A DNA stretch of 64,000 nt, from contig NZ_FOSG01000020.1 in the NCBI RefSeq assembly GCF_900114215.1, positions 50,261 to 114,260 of the forward strand, in the 5' to 3' direction. The translations under genes were made by a program, and so were the position numbers. Shown here in pieces: positions 17,117 to 25,431 of this stretch. The notes beneath the pieces are model-generated. The model did no database searches. It was not told the origin of the DNA and saw only the letters and a program-made list of their open reading frames with translations. The stretch comes from Streptomyces mangrovi. Lineage in GTDB: Bacteria; Actinomycetota; Actinomycetes; Streptomycetales; Streptomycetaceae. Position 1 is the first letter of the stretch, and the number at the start of each line of letters is the position of its first letter.

Positions 17117-18541
17117 TCAGCCCTTGACGACGCCCAGCGGGACCAGGCGGGCGACCAGGTGGGCCAGGCCCGCGCCCTCGGTGGCGGCGGCGACGGCGTC
17201 GACGTCCTTGTATGCCTCCGGGGTCTCCTCGGCCAGGCCGCGCCAGGAGGACGGGCGGACGGCGACGCCGCCGGCCTCCAGCCGGCCGCGCAGCTCCTCG
17301 CCGCGGACCCGGCGCAGCGCCTGGTGGCGACTCCAGACCCGGCCGGCGCCGTGGCAGGTGGAGTGGAAGGCGTCGTTGCCGCCTTCGCCGACCAGGACGT
17401 AGGAGGCGGTGCCCATGGTGCCGGGGATCAGCACCGGCTGCCCGGCGCCGGAGAGCTGATCGGGCAGGTCCGGGTGGCCGGGCGGCAGGGCGCGGGTGGC
17501 GCCCTTGCGGTGGACGCACAGGCGGCGCGGTACGCCGTCCACCTCGTGGGTCTCGGTCTTCGCCATGTTGTGGGAGACGTCGTAGACCAGGTCCACCTCC
17601 ACCCCCGCCGCCGAGGTGAAGGCGCGGCGTACGGCCTCGGTGAGCAACTGGCGGTTGGCGCGGCCGTAGTTGGCGGCGGCGGCCATGGCGCCCAGATACG
17701 CCCGCCCCTCCGGGGAGACGACCGGCGCGCAGGCGAGCTGCCGGTCGGGCAGACGGATGCCGAAGCGGCGCAGCGAGCGGTCCATGACGCGGACGTGGTC
17801 GGTGCACACCTGGTGGCCCAGGCCCCGGGAGCCGCAGTGGATCATCACGCACACCCCGCCGGGGCGCAGCCCGAAGGCGGCGGCGGCCTTCTCGTCGTGG
17901 ATCCGGTCCACGGCCTGCACCTCCAGGAAGTGGTTGCCCGAGCCCAGGCTGCCGACCTGCCGGATGCCGCGCTCCACGGCCCGCTCCCCCACCTGGGAGG
18001 GGTCGGCGTCCTCCAGCGCGCCGTAGTCCTCGCAGAAGGTCAGGTCGCGCGGTACGCCGTGGCCCTGTTCGACGGCGTACCGGGCGCCCCGGGCCAGCAG
18101 TTCCTCCATCTGCGGGCGCCCGGAGAGCCTCCACAGCCCGCCGGGGCCGGTGCCGCGCGGGACGGTGTCGCCGAGGGTGTCCATCAATTCCCGCAGGCGG
18201 GGCTCCAGTTCCCCGCGGTCGATGCCGGCGGCCAGCAGGCGTACCCCGCAGGAGATGTCGAAGCCCACGCCGCCGGGCGAGACCACGCCGGCGTCGTCGA
18301 CGTCGGTGGCGGCCACCCCGCCGATCGGGAAGCCGTACCCCCAGTGGACGTCGGGCATGGCGAAGGAGGCGCGGACGACGCCGGGGAGGGTGGCCACGTT
18401 GGCCACCTGCTCCAGCGCCTGGTCGCCCGCCGCCTCGGGCAGCAGGTCGCGGGTGGCGAACACGGTGCCGGGCACGCGCATCGCGCCCCGCCGCTCGATG
18501 CGGAAGCGGAACGGGCTCTCCTCGGTCAGGATGATGTCCAC
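17117..18541 (-). CDS. rtcB: RtcB family RNA-splicing/repair ligase
   Basis: This 474-residue protein starts at GTG 18541 after GGAGGGGACC. RtcB motifs appear in order: MPDVHWGYGFPIGGVAA, GGVGFDISCGVR (Asp/Cys metal ligands), GSLGSGNHFLEVQ, IHCGSRGLGHQV, VYDVSHNMAK, GTMGTASYVL, and CHGAGRVWSR with the His that takes GMP. It joins 2',3'-cyclic phosphate or 3'-phosphate RNA ends to 5'-OH ends with GTP and Mn. It is encoded with archease and a DUF2267 gene on the same strand, so it is likely a stress-responsive RNA-repair unit. Confidence 0.95.
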   Translation of the reverse strand: MDIILTEESPFRFRIERRGAMRVPGTVFATRDLLPEAAGDQALEQVANVATLPGVVRASFAMPDVHWGYGFPIGGVAATDVDDAGVVSPGGVGFDISCGVRLLAAGIDRGELEPRLRELMDTLGDTVPRGTGPGGLWRLSGRPQMEELLARGARYAVEQGHGVPRDLTFCEDYGALEDADPSQVGERAVERGIRQVGSLGSGNHFLEVQAVDRIHDEKAAAAFGLRPGGVCVMIHCGSRGLGHQVCTDHVRVMDRSLRRFGIRLPDRQLACAPVVSPEGRAYLGAMAAAANYGRANRQLLTEAVRRAFTSAAGVEVDLVYDVSHNMAKTETHEVDGVPRRLCVHRKGATRALPPGHPDLPDQLSGAGQPVLIPGTMGTASYVLVGEGGNDAFHSTCHGAGRVWSRHQALRRVRGEELRGRLEAGGVAVRPSSWRGLAEETPEAYKDVDAVAAATEGAGLAHLVARLVPLGVVKG

Positions 18542-18612
18542 GGTCCCCTCCGGGTGCGTTCCGGTGGCCGGGCTCCCCGTGCCGGTGCGTGCCGGCGCGC
18601 ACCGGCGCACGT

Positions 18613-19059
18613 TCAGCCGGCGGGGGCCGGGACCGGCGCGGGTTCGAGGACGGCGCGGACGTCGTGCGGGAGCTGGTCGAGCGCCCGCTCCAGCTGGCCG
18701 GGCGACAGGTGGCCGCGTACGGCCTCGGTCACCGCCGGGACGATCCGGGGGACGGCCTCGGTGCTCACCAGGGCCTCCTGGGCGAAGCGGTTCACATAGG
18801 CCTCGCGGTCGTACTTGACCGGCGCGGAGCTGGGGACCCAGCCGTCGTAGTAGACGCCGCGCAGCAGTTCGGGGAGCTGGGCGGCGAAGTGGGCCGCGGC
18901 GTCGACGGTGAGTCGGTCGCGGAGGGTGTGCAGCCAGGTGCGCAGGACGCGGTTGGCCAGGTGCCGGTCCTGAGTCCCCAGGGCTTCGGACACCGCCTTC
19001 AGCCAGATGTTCGCGGTGTGGATGACGTGCTCGAACTCGGCCGCGTGCGTGGCGGACAT
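18613..19059 (-). CDS. DUF2267 domain protein
   Basis: This is a 148-residue all-helical product with the DUF2267 pattern: VLRTWLHTLRDRLTVDAAAHFAAQLPELLRGVYYDGW, then a second copy-like half with FAQEALVSTEAVPRIV and HLSPGQLERALDQLPHDVRAVL. Function is unknown; the family often resembles small chaperone-like proteins. Its place between archease and RtcB suggests a role with RNA repair, which is inferred from context only. Confidence 0.8.
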   Translation of the reverse strand: MSATHAAEFEHVIHTANIWLKAVSEALGTQDRHLANRVLRTWLHTLRDRLTVDAAAHFAAQLPELLRGVYYDGWVPSSAPVKYDREAYVNRFAQEALVSTEAVPRIVPAVTEAVRGHLSPGQLERALDQLPHDVRAVLEPAPVPAPAG

Positions 19060-19230
19060 GGAACTTCCCCCCTTGGAGAAAGAGGTCGTGGCGCCGTGGG
19101 GGCGCCGCGGGACGCCGTACGGAACCGGTGGCCGGATATGGCCGTTTCGTCCCTGTCCTGGGGTCCATGGTATTGCGGCGGGCTCACGCGGTCACCCGCT
19201 CGGCCCGCCTGCCCCGCCCGGCGGGTCCGC

Positions 19231-19716
19231 TCACACGTCGAGCGTCACCGAGCACTCCCAGCCGTGCCCGCCGCGGCCGAAGCTCAGCCCGTGCAGCGTG
19301 ACGGCCTTGGGCGCCGCGCCCGTCTCCGCGAGCGTGCCGACGTCGGCCATGTGCAGTACGGCCCGCATCCCGCCGGGCACGGCGGCCGACTCCGCCTCCA
19401 CCGGCACCTCGCCGTCGGCGTCGAGCCGGTAGACCACCTCGTCCAGCAGGGCCACCAGCAGGTCCTCGTCCGTCTCCGCCCGAACCTCGACATCCCTGCG
19501 GCGCCGGCCGACGGCCCCAGAGAGGTCCACGAACGACTCGCAGACGCCGCGCACCGCGTGCGCCAGGCACTCCTCGCGGGTCGGGGCCCACGCCTCCACC
19601 CGCAGGTCGGCGGTGTGCGGGACGGAGCGGTGCCCACCACGGGGGCCGCCGTGCGGTCCGCCGTGCGGTTCGTCGCGCGGCCCGCCGTGCCGCGTGGAGT
19701 CCTCCGTTCGCGCCAT
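19231..19716 (-). CDS. Archease (RtcB activator) with His/Gly/Pro-rich N-terminal extension
   Basis: This is a 161-residue product. From about residue 31 it follows archease: SVPHTADLRVEAWAPT, the acidic metal-site segment DEDLLVALLDEVVYRLD, and the C-terminal FGRGGHGWECSVTLDV. Archease helps RtcB reach its guanylated form. The first 30 residues carry tandem HGGP units not part of the fold; the start at ATG 19716 with GAGGAGGG supports them. It lies upstream of DUF2267 and rtcB on the same strand. Confidence 0.87.
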   Translation of the reverse strand: MARTEDSTRHGGPRDEPHGGPHGGPRGGHRSVPHTADLRVEAWAPTREECLAHAVRGVCESFVDLSGAVGRRRRDVEVRAETDEDLLVALLDEVVYRLDADGEVPVEAESAAVPGGMRAVLHMADVGTLAETGAAPKAVTLHGLSFGRGGHGWECSVTLDV

Positions 19717-19831
19717 GGATCCGCCCTCCTCGGCTCCCGGCCCCCGGCTCCCTTCCGGCCCGTCGTCCGTTTCCATCCTCGCCCCGCGGGCGGGCGTACG
19801 CGCGTCGCGGCGGCCGGCGGCCGGAGGTGTA

Positions 19832-21409
19832 ATGGAAAGGAGGAGCGCCATCGACCGATGGGAGCGGCCCGTGTCCCGCACCGACGCCCTCCGGTACGCC
19901 AAGCCGGATACGGTCCTCGGCCGCGACGCCGAGTGGGAGGCGCTCACCGCCTTCGCCTCCGACCCCCGCCCCGGGCCCGGCCTCGGCGTGGTCTCGGGAC
20001 GGCTGCGGCAGGGCAAGACGCATCTGCTGCGGGCGCTCACCGAGGCCGCCGGCGGCTTCTGGTTCGGCGCGCAGGAGGCGGTGCGGTCGGAGTCCCTGCG
20101 CATGCTGGGCGAGCGGATCGCCGAGTTCACCGAGTCCGCCGAGTACACCGGCGCACCCGCGCGAGACCGCCCACGCGACTGGGAGGCGGCCGTGGACGCC
20201 CTGCTGGGGCTGGGGGAGGGCCGGCCGCTGCCGGTCGTGGTCGACGAGTTCCCCCGCCTGGTGCGGCAGAGCCCGTCGCTGCCGTCCGTGATCTGCGCCG
20301 CCCTGCACCGCCGGAGCGCGGCGGCCGGGGCGGACGGCGGGGCCCGGCCCCGGCTGCTGCTGTGCGGCAGCGACCTGCCGGTGATGCGCCGGCTGTTCAG
20401 CGGCCCCTCACCACTGCACGGGCTGGCGGACCTGGAGATGGAGGTGCGCCCGCCGGACTTCCGGCAGGCCGCGCGCATGTGGGGCCTGGACGACCCCCGC
20501 CTGGCGTTCCTGGTGCACGCCGTGGTGGGCGGAACCCCCGCCTACCGGTACGACCACGTCCGCGGCGACACCCCCGGCGGGCCGGACGACTTCGACGCCT
20601 GGGTGTGCCGGACGGCCCTGGACCCGGGCACGCCCCTGTACCGCGAGGCGCGGCTGCTGGTGCTGGAGGAGACCGACCACCTCGACCGCGCCCTGAGCCA
20701 CTCCGTGCTCGCCGCCGTCGCCTCGGGCCACTCCACGGCCGGCGAGATCGCCGAGCGCGTGGAGGTCCCGCTGCCCGACGTCTCCCGCTGCCTGGAACTG
20801 CTGCACGAGAGCGGCCTGCTGGGCGCCGAACCCGACGCGCTGCGCCCGAACGTCACCCGGCTGCGGATCGCCGAGCCGCTGCTCGCCTTCGAGTACGCGG
20901 TCGTCCGGCCGCGGCGCCCGTCGGCGGAGCGGGAGGACCCCGCCGCCTTGTGGCGCCGGGCGCGTCCCGACTTCGGGGCGCGGGTGGCGGCGCCGCACTT
21001 CGCCCAGGTGTGCCGGGACTGGGCGGTGCGGTACGCCGGCCCCGGGGTCTTCGGGGAGGAGCCCGCCACGGCGTTCCACGGTTCCCCGGCCCACCCGCCG
21101 CCGGACGCCGCCCCCGCCGCCGAGGTGGTGGTGCGGGGGCCGGCCGGGGAGCGCCCCGGCGCGCTGCTGTCGGTCGGGCCGGCCCGCTGGGACGAGGTGC
21201 TGGACGTGACCCACCTGGAGCGGCTGCGCCGGCTGATCGCCCATCTCGCCGCCCACGGCGAGGACACCGCGCGCACCCGTCCCGCCTGCTACTCCGGGGC
21301 GGGCTTCACCCCCGCCCTGCGCGCGGCGGAGGCGAACGGCGAGGTGCTGCTCGTCGGCCTCGACCGGCTGTACGGGGGAAGGCAAGAGGGCGCTTTCGGC
21401 GGCTCGTAG
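19832..21409 (+). CDS. AAA-type ATPase with DUF234-like C-terminal domain
   Basis: This is a 525-residue product. A P-loop near residues 50-60 (SGRLRQGKTHL) and a Walker B-like PVVVDEFPRL near 133-142 belong to the archaeal-ATPase/DUF234 family. A winged-helix segment (GHSTAGEIAERVEVPLPDVSRCLELL) and a C-terminal nuclease-like DUF234 region (LLSVGPARWDEVLDV) follow. The role is unknown in the family. Start 19832 has GGAGGT close before ATG; GTG at 19871 is an alternative. Confidence 0.8.
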   Translation: MERRSAIDRWERPVSRTDALRYAKPDTVLGRDAEWEALTAFASDPRPGPGLGVVSGRLRQGKTHLLRALTEAAGGFWFGAQEAVRSESLRMLGERIAEFTESAEYTGAPARDRPRDWEAAVDALLGLGEGRPLPVVVDEFPRLVRQSPSLPSVICAALHRRSAAAGADGGARPRLLLCGSDLPVMRRLFSGPSPLHGLADLEMEVRPPDFRQAARMWGLDDPRLAFLVHAVVGGTPAYRYDHVRGDTPGGPDDFDAWVCRTALDPGTPLYREARLLVLEETDHLDRALSHSVLAAVASGHSTAGEIAERVEVPLPDVSRCLELLHESGLLGAEPDALRPNVTRLRIAEPLLAFEYAVVRPRRPSAEREDPAALWRRARPDFGARVAAPHFAQVCRDWAVRYAGPGVFGEEPATAFHGSPAHPPPDAAPAAEVVVRGPAGERPGALLSVGPARWDEVLDVTHLERLRRLIAHLAAHGEDTARTRPACYSGAGFTPALRAAEANGEVLLVGLDRLYGGRQEGAFGGS

Positions 21410-21450
21410 GCCGATGGACCGGCCGGCCGCCGAAGGGGCGGCCGGGCGGG

Positions 21451-22095
21451 TCAGCCGTCCGCGCCGGGCCTGCGGAAGACCAGCAGGTACCGCCAGAACA
21501 GCAGCCTGCGCAGAGTCGCGCCGGGCAGCGGTACGGCCGCCTCCCGCCGTATCTCCTCCAGCGTCGCCTCCGGCCGCCTCACCGGCGCCTTGGCGGTCGG
21601 CGGGCCGGGATCGCGGCCGCCGCGCGGACGGGCCGCCTCCCGTGCGGCGACCGCGATCCGGGCGGCCGCGTTGACGGGTACGGCGGCCAGGCTCCAGGCC
21701 CGGTCGGCCGGGGACGCCTCCCGGTAGCAGCCCAGCACGGCCAGGACACCGCCGGGCGCCAGCGCGTCCCGCAGCGCGGCGACGGTGCCGAACGGCATGT
21801 GGTGGAGGGCGGCCAGGCAGGAGATGAAGTCGTATCGCCCGGGCGGTAGTCGGGCGCGGGTGGCGTCCATGTGGCGGAAGTCCGGCCGGTGCCGTGGCGG
21901 CAGACCGGCCGATGCCGCGCGGGCGGCCCGGATCACCTCGGCCGACGCGTCGATCCCGTCCACCTCGATCCCCCGCCCCGCGAGCAGCCGTGCGAAGCGC
22001 CCGGTCCCGCAGCCGACGTCGAGGGCGGTACGGCAGCCGGGCGGTATCTGCCGCAGCAGCAGCCGGTGGTAGTGGTCGTTGTGGTCGAAGGGCAC
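21451..22095 (-). CDS. Class I SAM-dependent methyltransferase
   Basis: This 214-residue protein has motif I LDVGCGTGRFARLL near residue 25, motif II VDGIDAS, DFISCLAALHHM and LAPGGVLAVLG, the usual UbiE/Methyltransf_11 order. The acceptor is not identifiable. The C-terminal 60 residues are Pro/Arg-rich and end with aromatic residues. A gtgtcggct tandem stretch (about 22110-22140) lies in its upstream region. Confidence 0.85.
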   Translation of the reverse strand: MPFDHNDHYHRLLLRQIPPGCRTALDVGCGTGRFARLLAGRGIEVDGIDASAEVIRAARAASAGLPPRHRPDFRHMDATRARLPPGRYDFISCLAALHHMPFGTVAALRDALAPGGVLAVLGCYREASPADRAWSLAAVPVNAAARIAVAAREAARPRGGRDPGPPTAKAPVRRPEATLEEIRREAAVPLPGATLRRLLFWRYLLVFRRPGADG

Positions 22096-22250
22096 GGCGC
22101 CGACGATGCCACGGTGTCGGCTGTGTCGGCTGTGTCGGCGGTGCCGTGGCGCGAGTGGCCGCGTCCGGTGGCCCGGAAGTGGATTTCTGTCGAATTACTG
22201 TCGAATGTGTTTCGGTCCGGTTGCCGCGGGGGAACGCACGAATGACGACC

Positions 22251-22264
22251 TGGGAGCGCTCCCA
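22251..22264. promoter_or_regulatory. CebR-box operator
   Basis: TGGGAGCGCTCCCA matches exactly the 14-bp palindrome bound by CebR, the cellobiose-responsive LacI-family repressor of Streptomyces. The symmetry extends to 22 bp. It lies 48 bases before the LPMO start, as expected for repression relieved by cello-oligosaccharides. Confidence 0.88.
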
Positions 22265-22311
22265 GGTCGCACCCCCACACCCCCTCACAGCATGAAAGCG
22301 AAGTGTCCGCG

Positions 22312-22980
22312 ATGAATTGTCATGAGCGCGTCTTAGGTGGCCGCTGGACGGCCCGCCTCCTCGCCGTGCTGGCCGCCGTGCTGCTCGGCATGCTCCCGTG
22401 GGCCGGGACCGCCTCCGCCCACGGCTCGGTCATCGACCCCGCCTCCCGCAACTACGGCTGCTGGCTGCGCTGGGGCAGCGACTTCCAGAACCCGGCCATG
22501 CAGCAGGAAGACCCGATGTGCTGGCAGGCGTGGCAGACCGACACCAACGCCATGTGGAACTGGAACGGCCTCTACCGCGACAACGTCGGCGGCAACCACC
22601 GGGCGTTCGTCCCCGACGGCCAGCTGTGCAGCGCCGGGCACACCAGCGACGGCCGCTACCGCGCGATGGACGTCCCCGGCCAGTGGAAGAAGACGAGCGT
22701 CGGCCGCGACTTCACCGTGCACCTGCGCGACCAGGCCCGGCACGGCGCCGACTACCTGCAGATCTACGTCACCCGCCAGGGCTTCGACCCCACCACCCAG
22801 CGGCTGGGCTGGGGCGACCTGGAACTGATCGAGACGACCGGCAGGTACGCCCCCGCCTCGGACATCAGGGTGGACGTCAGCGCCCCCGGCCGCAGCGGGC
22901 ACCACATCGTCTACACGATCTGGAAGGCCTCGCACGCCGACCAGGTCTACTACATCTGCAGCGACGTGGACTTCGGCTGA
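22312..22980 (+). CDS. AA10 lytic polysaccharide monooxygenase (ScLPMO10B-like)
   Basis: This 222-residue precursor has a signal peptide ending AGTASA just before HGSVIDPASRNYGCW, so His1 of the copper brace becomes the N-terminus. The second His is in ARHGADYLQIYVT, and the C-terminal YYICSDVDF supplies the axial Phe. The sequence closely follows the Streptomyces LPMO10B type, active on cellulose and chitin with copper and a peroxide or oxygen co-substrate. There is no carbohydrate-binding module. Codon 8 is TTA, so translation depends on the bldA tRNA. A CebR box is upstream. Confidence 0.93.
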   Translation: MNCHERVLGGRWTARLLAVLAAVLLGMLPWAGTASAHGSVIDPASRNYGCWLRWGSDFQNPAMQQEDPMCWQAWQTDTNAMWNWNGLYRDNVGGNHRAFVPDGQLCSAGHTSDGRYRAMDVPGQWKKTSVGRDFTVHLRDQARHGADYLQIYVTRQGFDPTTQRLGWGDLELIETTGRYAPASDIRVDVSAPGRSGHHIVYTIWKASHADQVYYICSDVDFG

Positions 22981-23004
22981 GCCGAAGCCCCTCGCCGCGC
23001 GGGC

Positions 23005-23045
23005 GGCGGGCGGCCCGGCGCCCGCGCGGCTCCGGGCCGCCCGCC
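23005..23045. terminator. 14-bp hairpin between convergent LPMO and phosphatase genes
   Basis: The arms 23005-23018 and 23032-23045 are perfectly complementary with a 13-nt loop. Confidence 0.75.
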
Positions 23046-23061
23046 GTCAGTCCCCGGGCGG

Positions 23062-24432
23062 TCAGGCGTCCGGGGCCCCGGACGCCTCCGGGGTGCGCAG
23101 GACGAGGACGGCCAGGTCGTCGTGGCCGTCGCTGGTGTGGTTGTCGGCCAGGATCCGGCACAGCTTGTCCGGCGGCTCGCCGGCGTGGGCGGCGGCGACC
23201 TCGGCGAGCTCGTCCATGCACACGTCCAGGGACCGCTTCGGATGCTCCACCAGCCCGTCCGTGAAGAGGACCACCGTGCTCCCACCCGGTAGGGGGTGGG
23301 TGTGGTCGGGGCGGGGCTGCCGGGTGTCCACCCCGAGCGGTACGCCGGGGTCGGCGTGCAGATAGACCGTCTTCCGGTCCGGTGTGATCACCAGCGGCGG
23401 CAGATGGCCCGCGCTGCTCCAGTGCAGGCACCAGCCGTCCCCCTCCGGCTCGATACGGGCCAGGCAGGCGGTGGTGACGGAGCTCTCGGTGATCGCGTGG
23501 AGGGTGCGGTCGAGCTGGGAGAGGACCAGGCTCGGCGGGGTGCGCCGGTCGTACAGCAGCGCGCGGAGCATGTTGCGGGTCTGGGCCATGGAGGCCGCGG
23601 CCTTCAGGTCGTGCCCGACGACGTCCCCGATGACGGCCGCGCAGGACTGGTCCGGCAGCAGGATGACGTCGTACCAGTCGCCGCCGAGCTGTCCGGGGGC
23701 GGTCGCGGGCCGGTAGACGGCCGAACCGCTGAACGGGTGGAGGTCGGGGAGCCGGGGCAGCAGCAGGCGCTGGAAGTTCTCGGCGCCGGAGCGGACCTGC
23801 TCGAACAGCCGGGCGTTCTCGATCGCCACGCCCGCCGCGCCCGCCAGCGCGACGACTATGTTCTCGTCCTGGGCGTCGAAGGGGAGGCCGTCGCGCCGGT
23901 CGGTCAGGTACAGGTCGCCGTAGATCTCGCCCCGTACGCCGATCGCCACTCCGAGCAGGGTGCGCATCGGCGGGTGGCCGGGCGGGAAGCCCGAGGAGTT
24001 GGGGTGGGCTCCGATGTGCTCGACCCGCAGCGGTTCGGGGTTGTGGATCAGGTGCCCGAGCAGGCCGTGGCCCCGGGGCAGTTCCACACCGGCGAGCGCG
24101 GCCTCCTCGTCCTCGCTCAGCCCGACGGGGATGAACTGCTCCAGCTTCTCGCCGCTCTCGTCCAGTACGCCGAGCGCTCCGTAGCGGGCGTCGACCAGCT
24201 CCATCGCCGTGGTGACGATGCGGCGCAGCACCACGGGCAGCTCCAGCTCGCTGCTGATGGCCAGCACGGCGTCGAGCAGGCTCTGCAGCCGCTGCTGGGC
24301 GCGGGTCAGCGACCGGATCTGCTCGGTGAAGTCGGCAGCCCCGGCCTCCCGGCCGGGGTCGGCCTGCGGGTCGGCCGGCGGGGCGGTGCGGGACCGCCGC
24401 CTGTGCCACCGTGCCCCCTGGCCCTGCTCCAT
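23062..24432 (-). CDS. GAF domain PP2C/SpoIIE-type serine phosphatase
   Basis: This is a 456-residue cytoplasmic protein. A short coiled region (about 38-55) precedes a GAF domain (about 55-205, with GVAIGVRGEIYGDLYLTDRRDG). A PPM/SpoIIE phosphatase domain (about 225-445) carries GGDWYDV, AVIGDVVGHDLKAA and DGHDDLAVLVLR metal-site motifs. Such proteins dephosphorylate anti-anti-sigma factors in partner-switch control of sigma factors. The GAF ligand is unknown. Confidence 0.9.
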   Translation of the reverse strand: MEQGQGARWHRRRSRTAPPADPQADPGREAGAADFTEQIRSLTRAQQRLQSLLDAVLAISSELELPVVLRRIVTTAMELVDARYGALGVLDESGEKLEQFIPVGLSEDEEAALAGVELPRGHGLLGHLIHNPEPLRVEHIGAHPNSSGFPPGHPPMRTLLGVAIGVRGEIYGDLYLTDRRDGLPFDAQDENIVVALAGAAGVAIENARLFEQVRSGAENFQRLLLPRLPDLHPFSGSAVYRPATAPGQLGGDWYDVILLPDQSCAAVIGDVVGHDLKAAASMAQTRNMLRALLYDRRTPPSLVLSQLDRTLHAITESSVTTACLARIEPEGDGWCLHWSSAGHLPPLVITPDRKTVYLHADPGVPLGVDTRQPRPDHTHPLPGGSTVVLFTDGLVEHPKRSLDVCMDELAEVAAAHAGEPPDKLCRILADNHTSDGHDDLAVLVLRTPEASGAPDA

Positions 24433-24510
24433 AAGTCTCCTCGTCGCTGCGGACCGGGCACGCTACCCGGCCTGGACACCCGCCGGGGGAGAGCTTCTGT
24501 TTCCTCTCCG

Positions 24511-24539
24511 GTGACACCCCACAGGGTATATGCTAAGAC
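24511..24539 (+). promoter_or_regulatory. Possible promoter of the enoyl-CoA hydratase gene
   Basis: GTGACA (24511-24516) and TAAGAC (24534-24539) are spaced 17 bp in the AT-richest part of the divergent gap 24433-24700. The leader would be about 150 bases, which is long, so confidence is low. Confidence 0.3.
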
Positions 24540-24700
24540 CCTTTTGTCCGATGAGTGAGGTCCGGCGGCTCGGTGCCGGGGATGTGGTCCGGAGGGCGGC
24601 TGGGTAGCATGCGGCCATCGCCGTTACCGGTCAGTAGGTTCTCGTTCGGGAAGATCACGAGAGGACACGGCCGGTCCCACTCCCGCCCGAAGGAGCAGCC

Positions 24701-25381
24701 ATGCCCGCGCTCGACCGCCAAGGCGACGTCTTCGTCCTCGACCTCGGAGACGGCGAGAACCGCTTCCACCCCGACTGGCTCGTCTCCGTAGGCGCCCTGC
24801 TCGACGAGGTGGAGAAGGCCGAGGGCCCGCGCGCCCTGGTCACCGCGGCGACCGGCAAGTTCTTCTCCAACGGCCTCGACCTCGAATGGCTGCTGGCCAA
24901 CACCGACAAGGCCGCCGAGTACGCCGGCAGCGTCCAGGAACTCTTCGCCCGGGTGCTGACCCTGCCGCTGATCACCGTGGCCGCCCTCCAGGGCCACACC
25001 TTCGCCGCCGGCGCGATGCTCTCCCTGGCCCACGACTTCCGCGTGATGCGCGCCGACCGGGGCTTCTGGTGCCTGCCCGAGGCCGACATCCACATCCCCT
25101 TCACCCCCGGCATGTCCGCCCTCATCCAGGCCCGGCTGACCCCGCAGACGGCCCACGAGTCCATGACCACCGCCCGCCGCTACGGCGGGCAGGACGCGCT
25201 GGCCGCCGGGATCGTCGACCGCGCGGTGGAGGAGGACGCCGTCCGGTCCACCGCGGTCGAGATCGCCGCCTCCCTGACCGCCAAGGCCAGTCCCACCCTG
25301 GGCACCATCAAGTCCCGGATGTACGGCCCGGCCGTCGCGGAGCTGCGCGCCGAGGAGATCCCGCTCAGCCTGGGCGGCTGA
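24701..25381 (+). CDS. Enoyl-CoA hydratase/isomerase (crotonase) family protein
   Basis: This is a 226-residue product, short for the family (usual 255-290). Crotonase features are TGKFFSNGLDLEWL (first oxyanion loop), GHTFAAGAMLSLAHDFRVM (second oxyanion glycines), LPEADIHIPFTPGM and the C-terminal SLTAKASP region. The usual hydratase Glu pair is not evident and the sequence resembles delta3,delta2-enoyl-CoA isomerase-like members. AAGGAG precedes ATG by 7 bases. Confidence 0.85.
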   Translation: MPALDRQGDVFVLDLGDGENRFHPDWLVSVGALLDEVEKAEGPRALVTAATGKFFSNGLDLEWLLANTDKAAEYAGSVQELFARVLTLPLITVAALQGHTFAAGAMLSLAHDFRVMRADRGFWCLPEADIHIPFTPGMSALIQARLTPQTAHESMTTARRYGGQDALAAGIVDRAVEEDAVRSTAVEIAASLTAKASPTLGTIKSRMYGPAVAELRAEEIPLSLGG

Positions 25382-25431
25382 GCGGGCGACCGGTCGATCG
25401 GCTGGGCGGCCGTTCAGCCGCTTCAGCCGCT

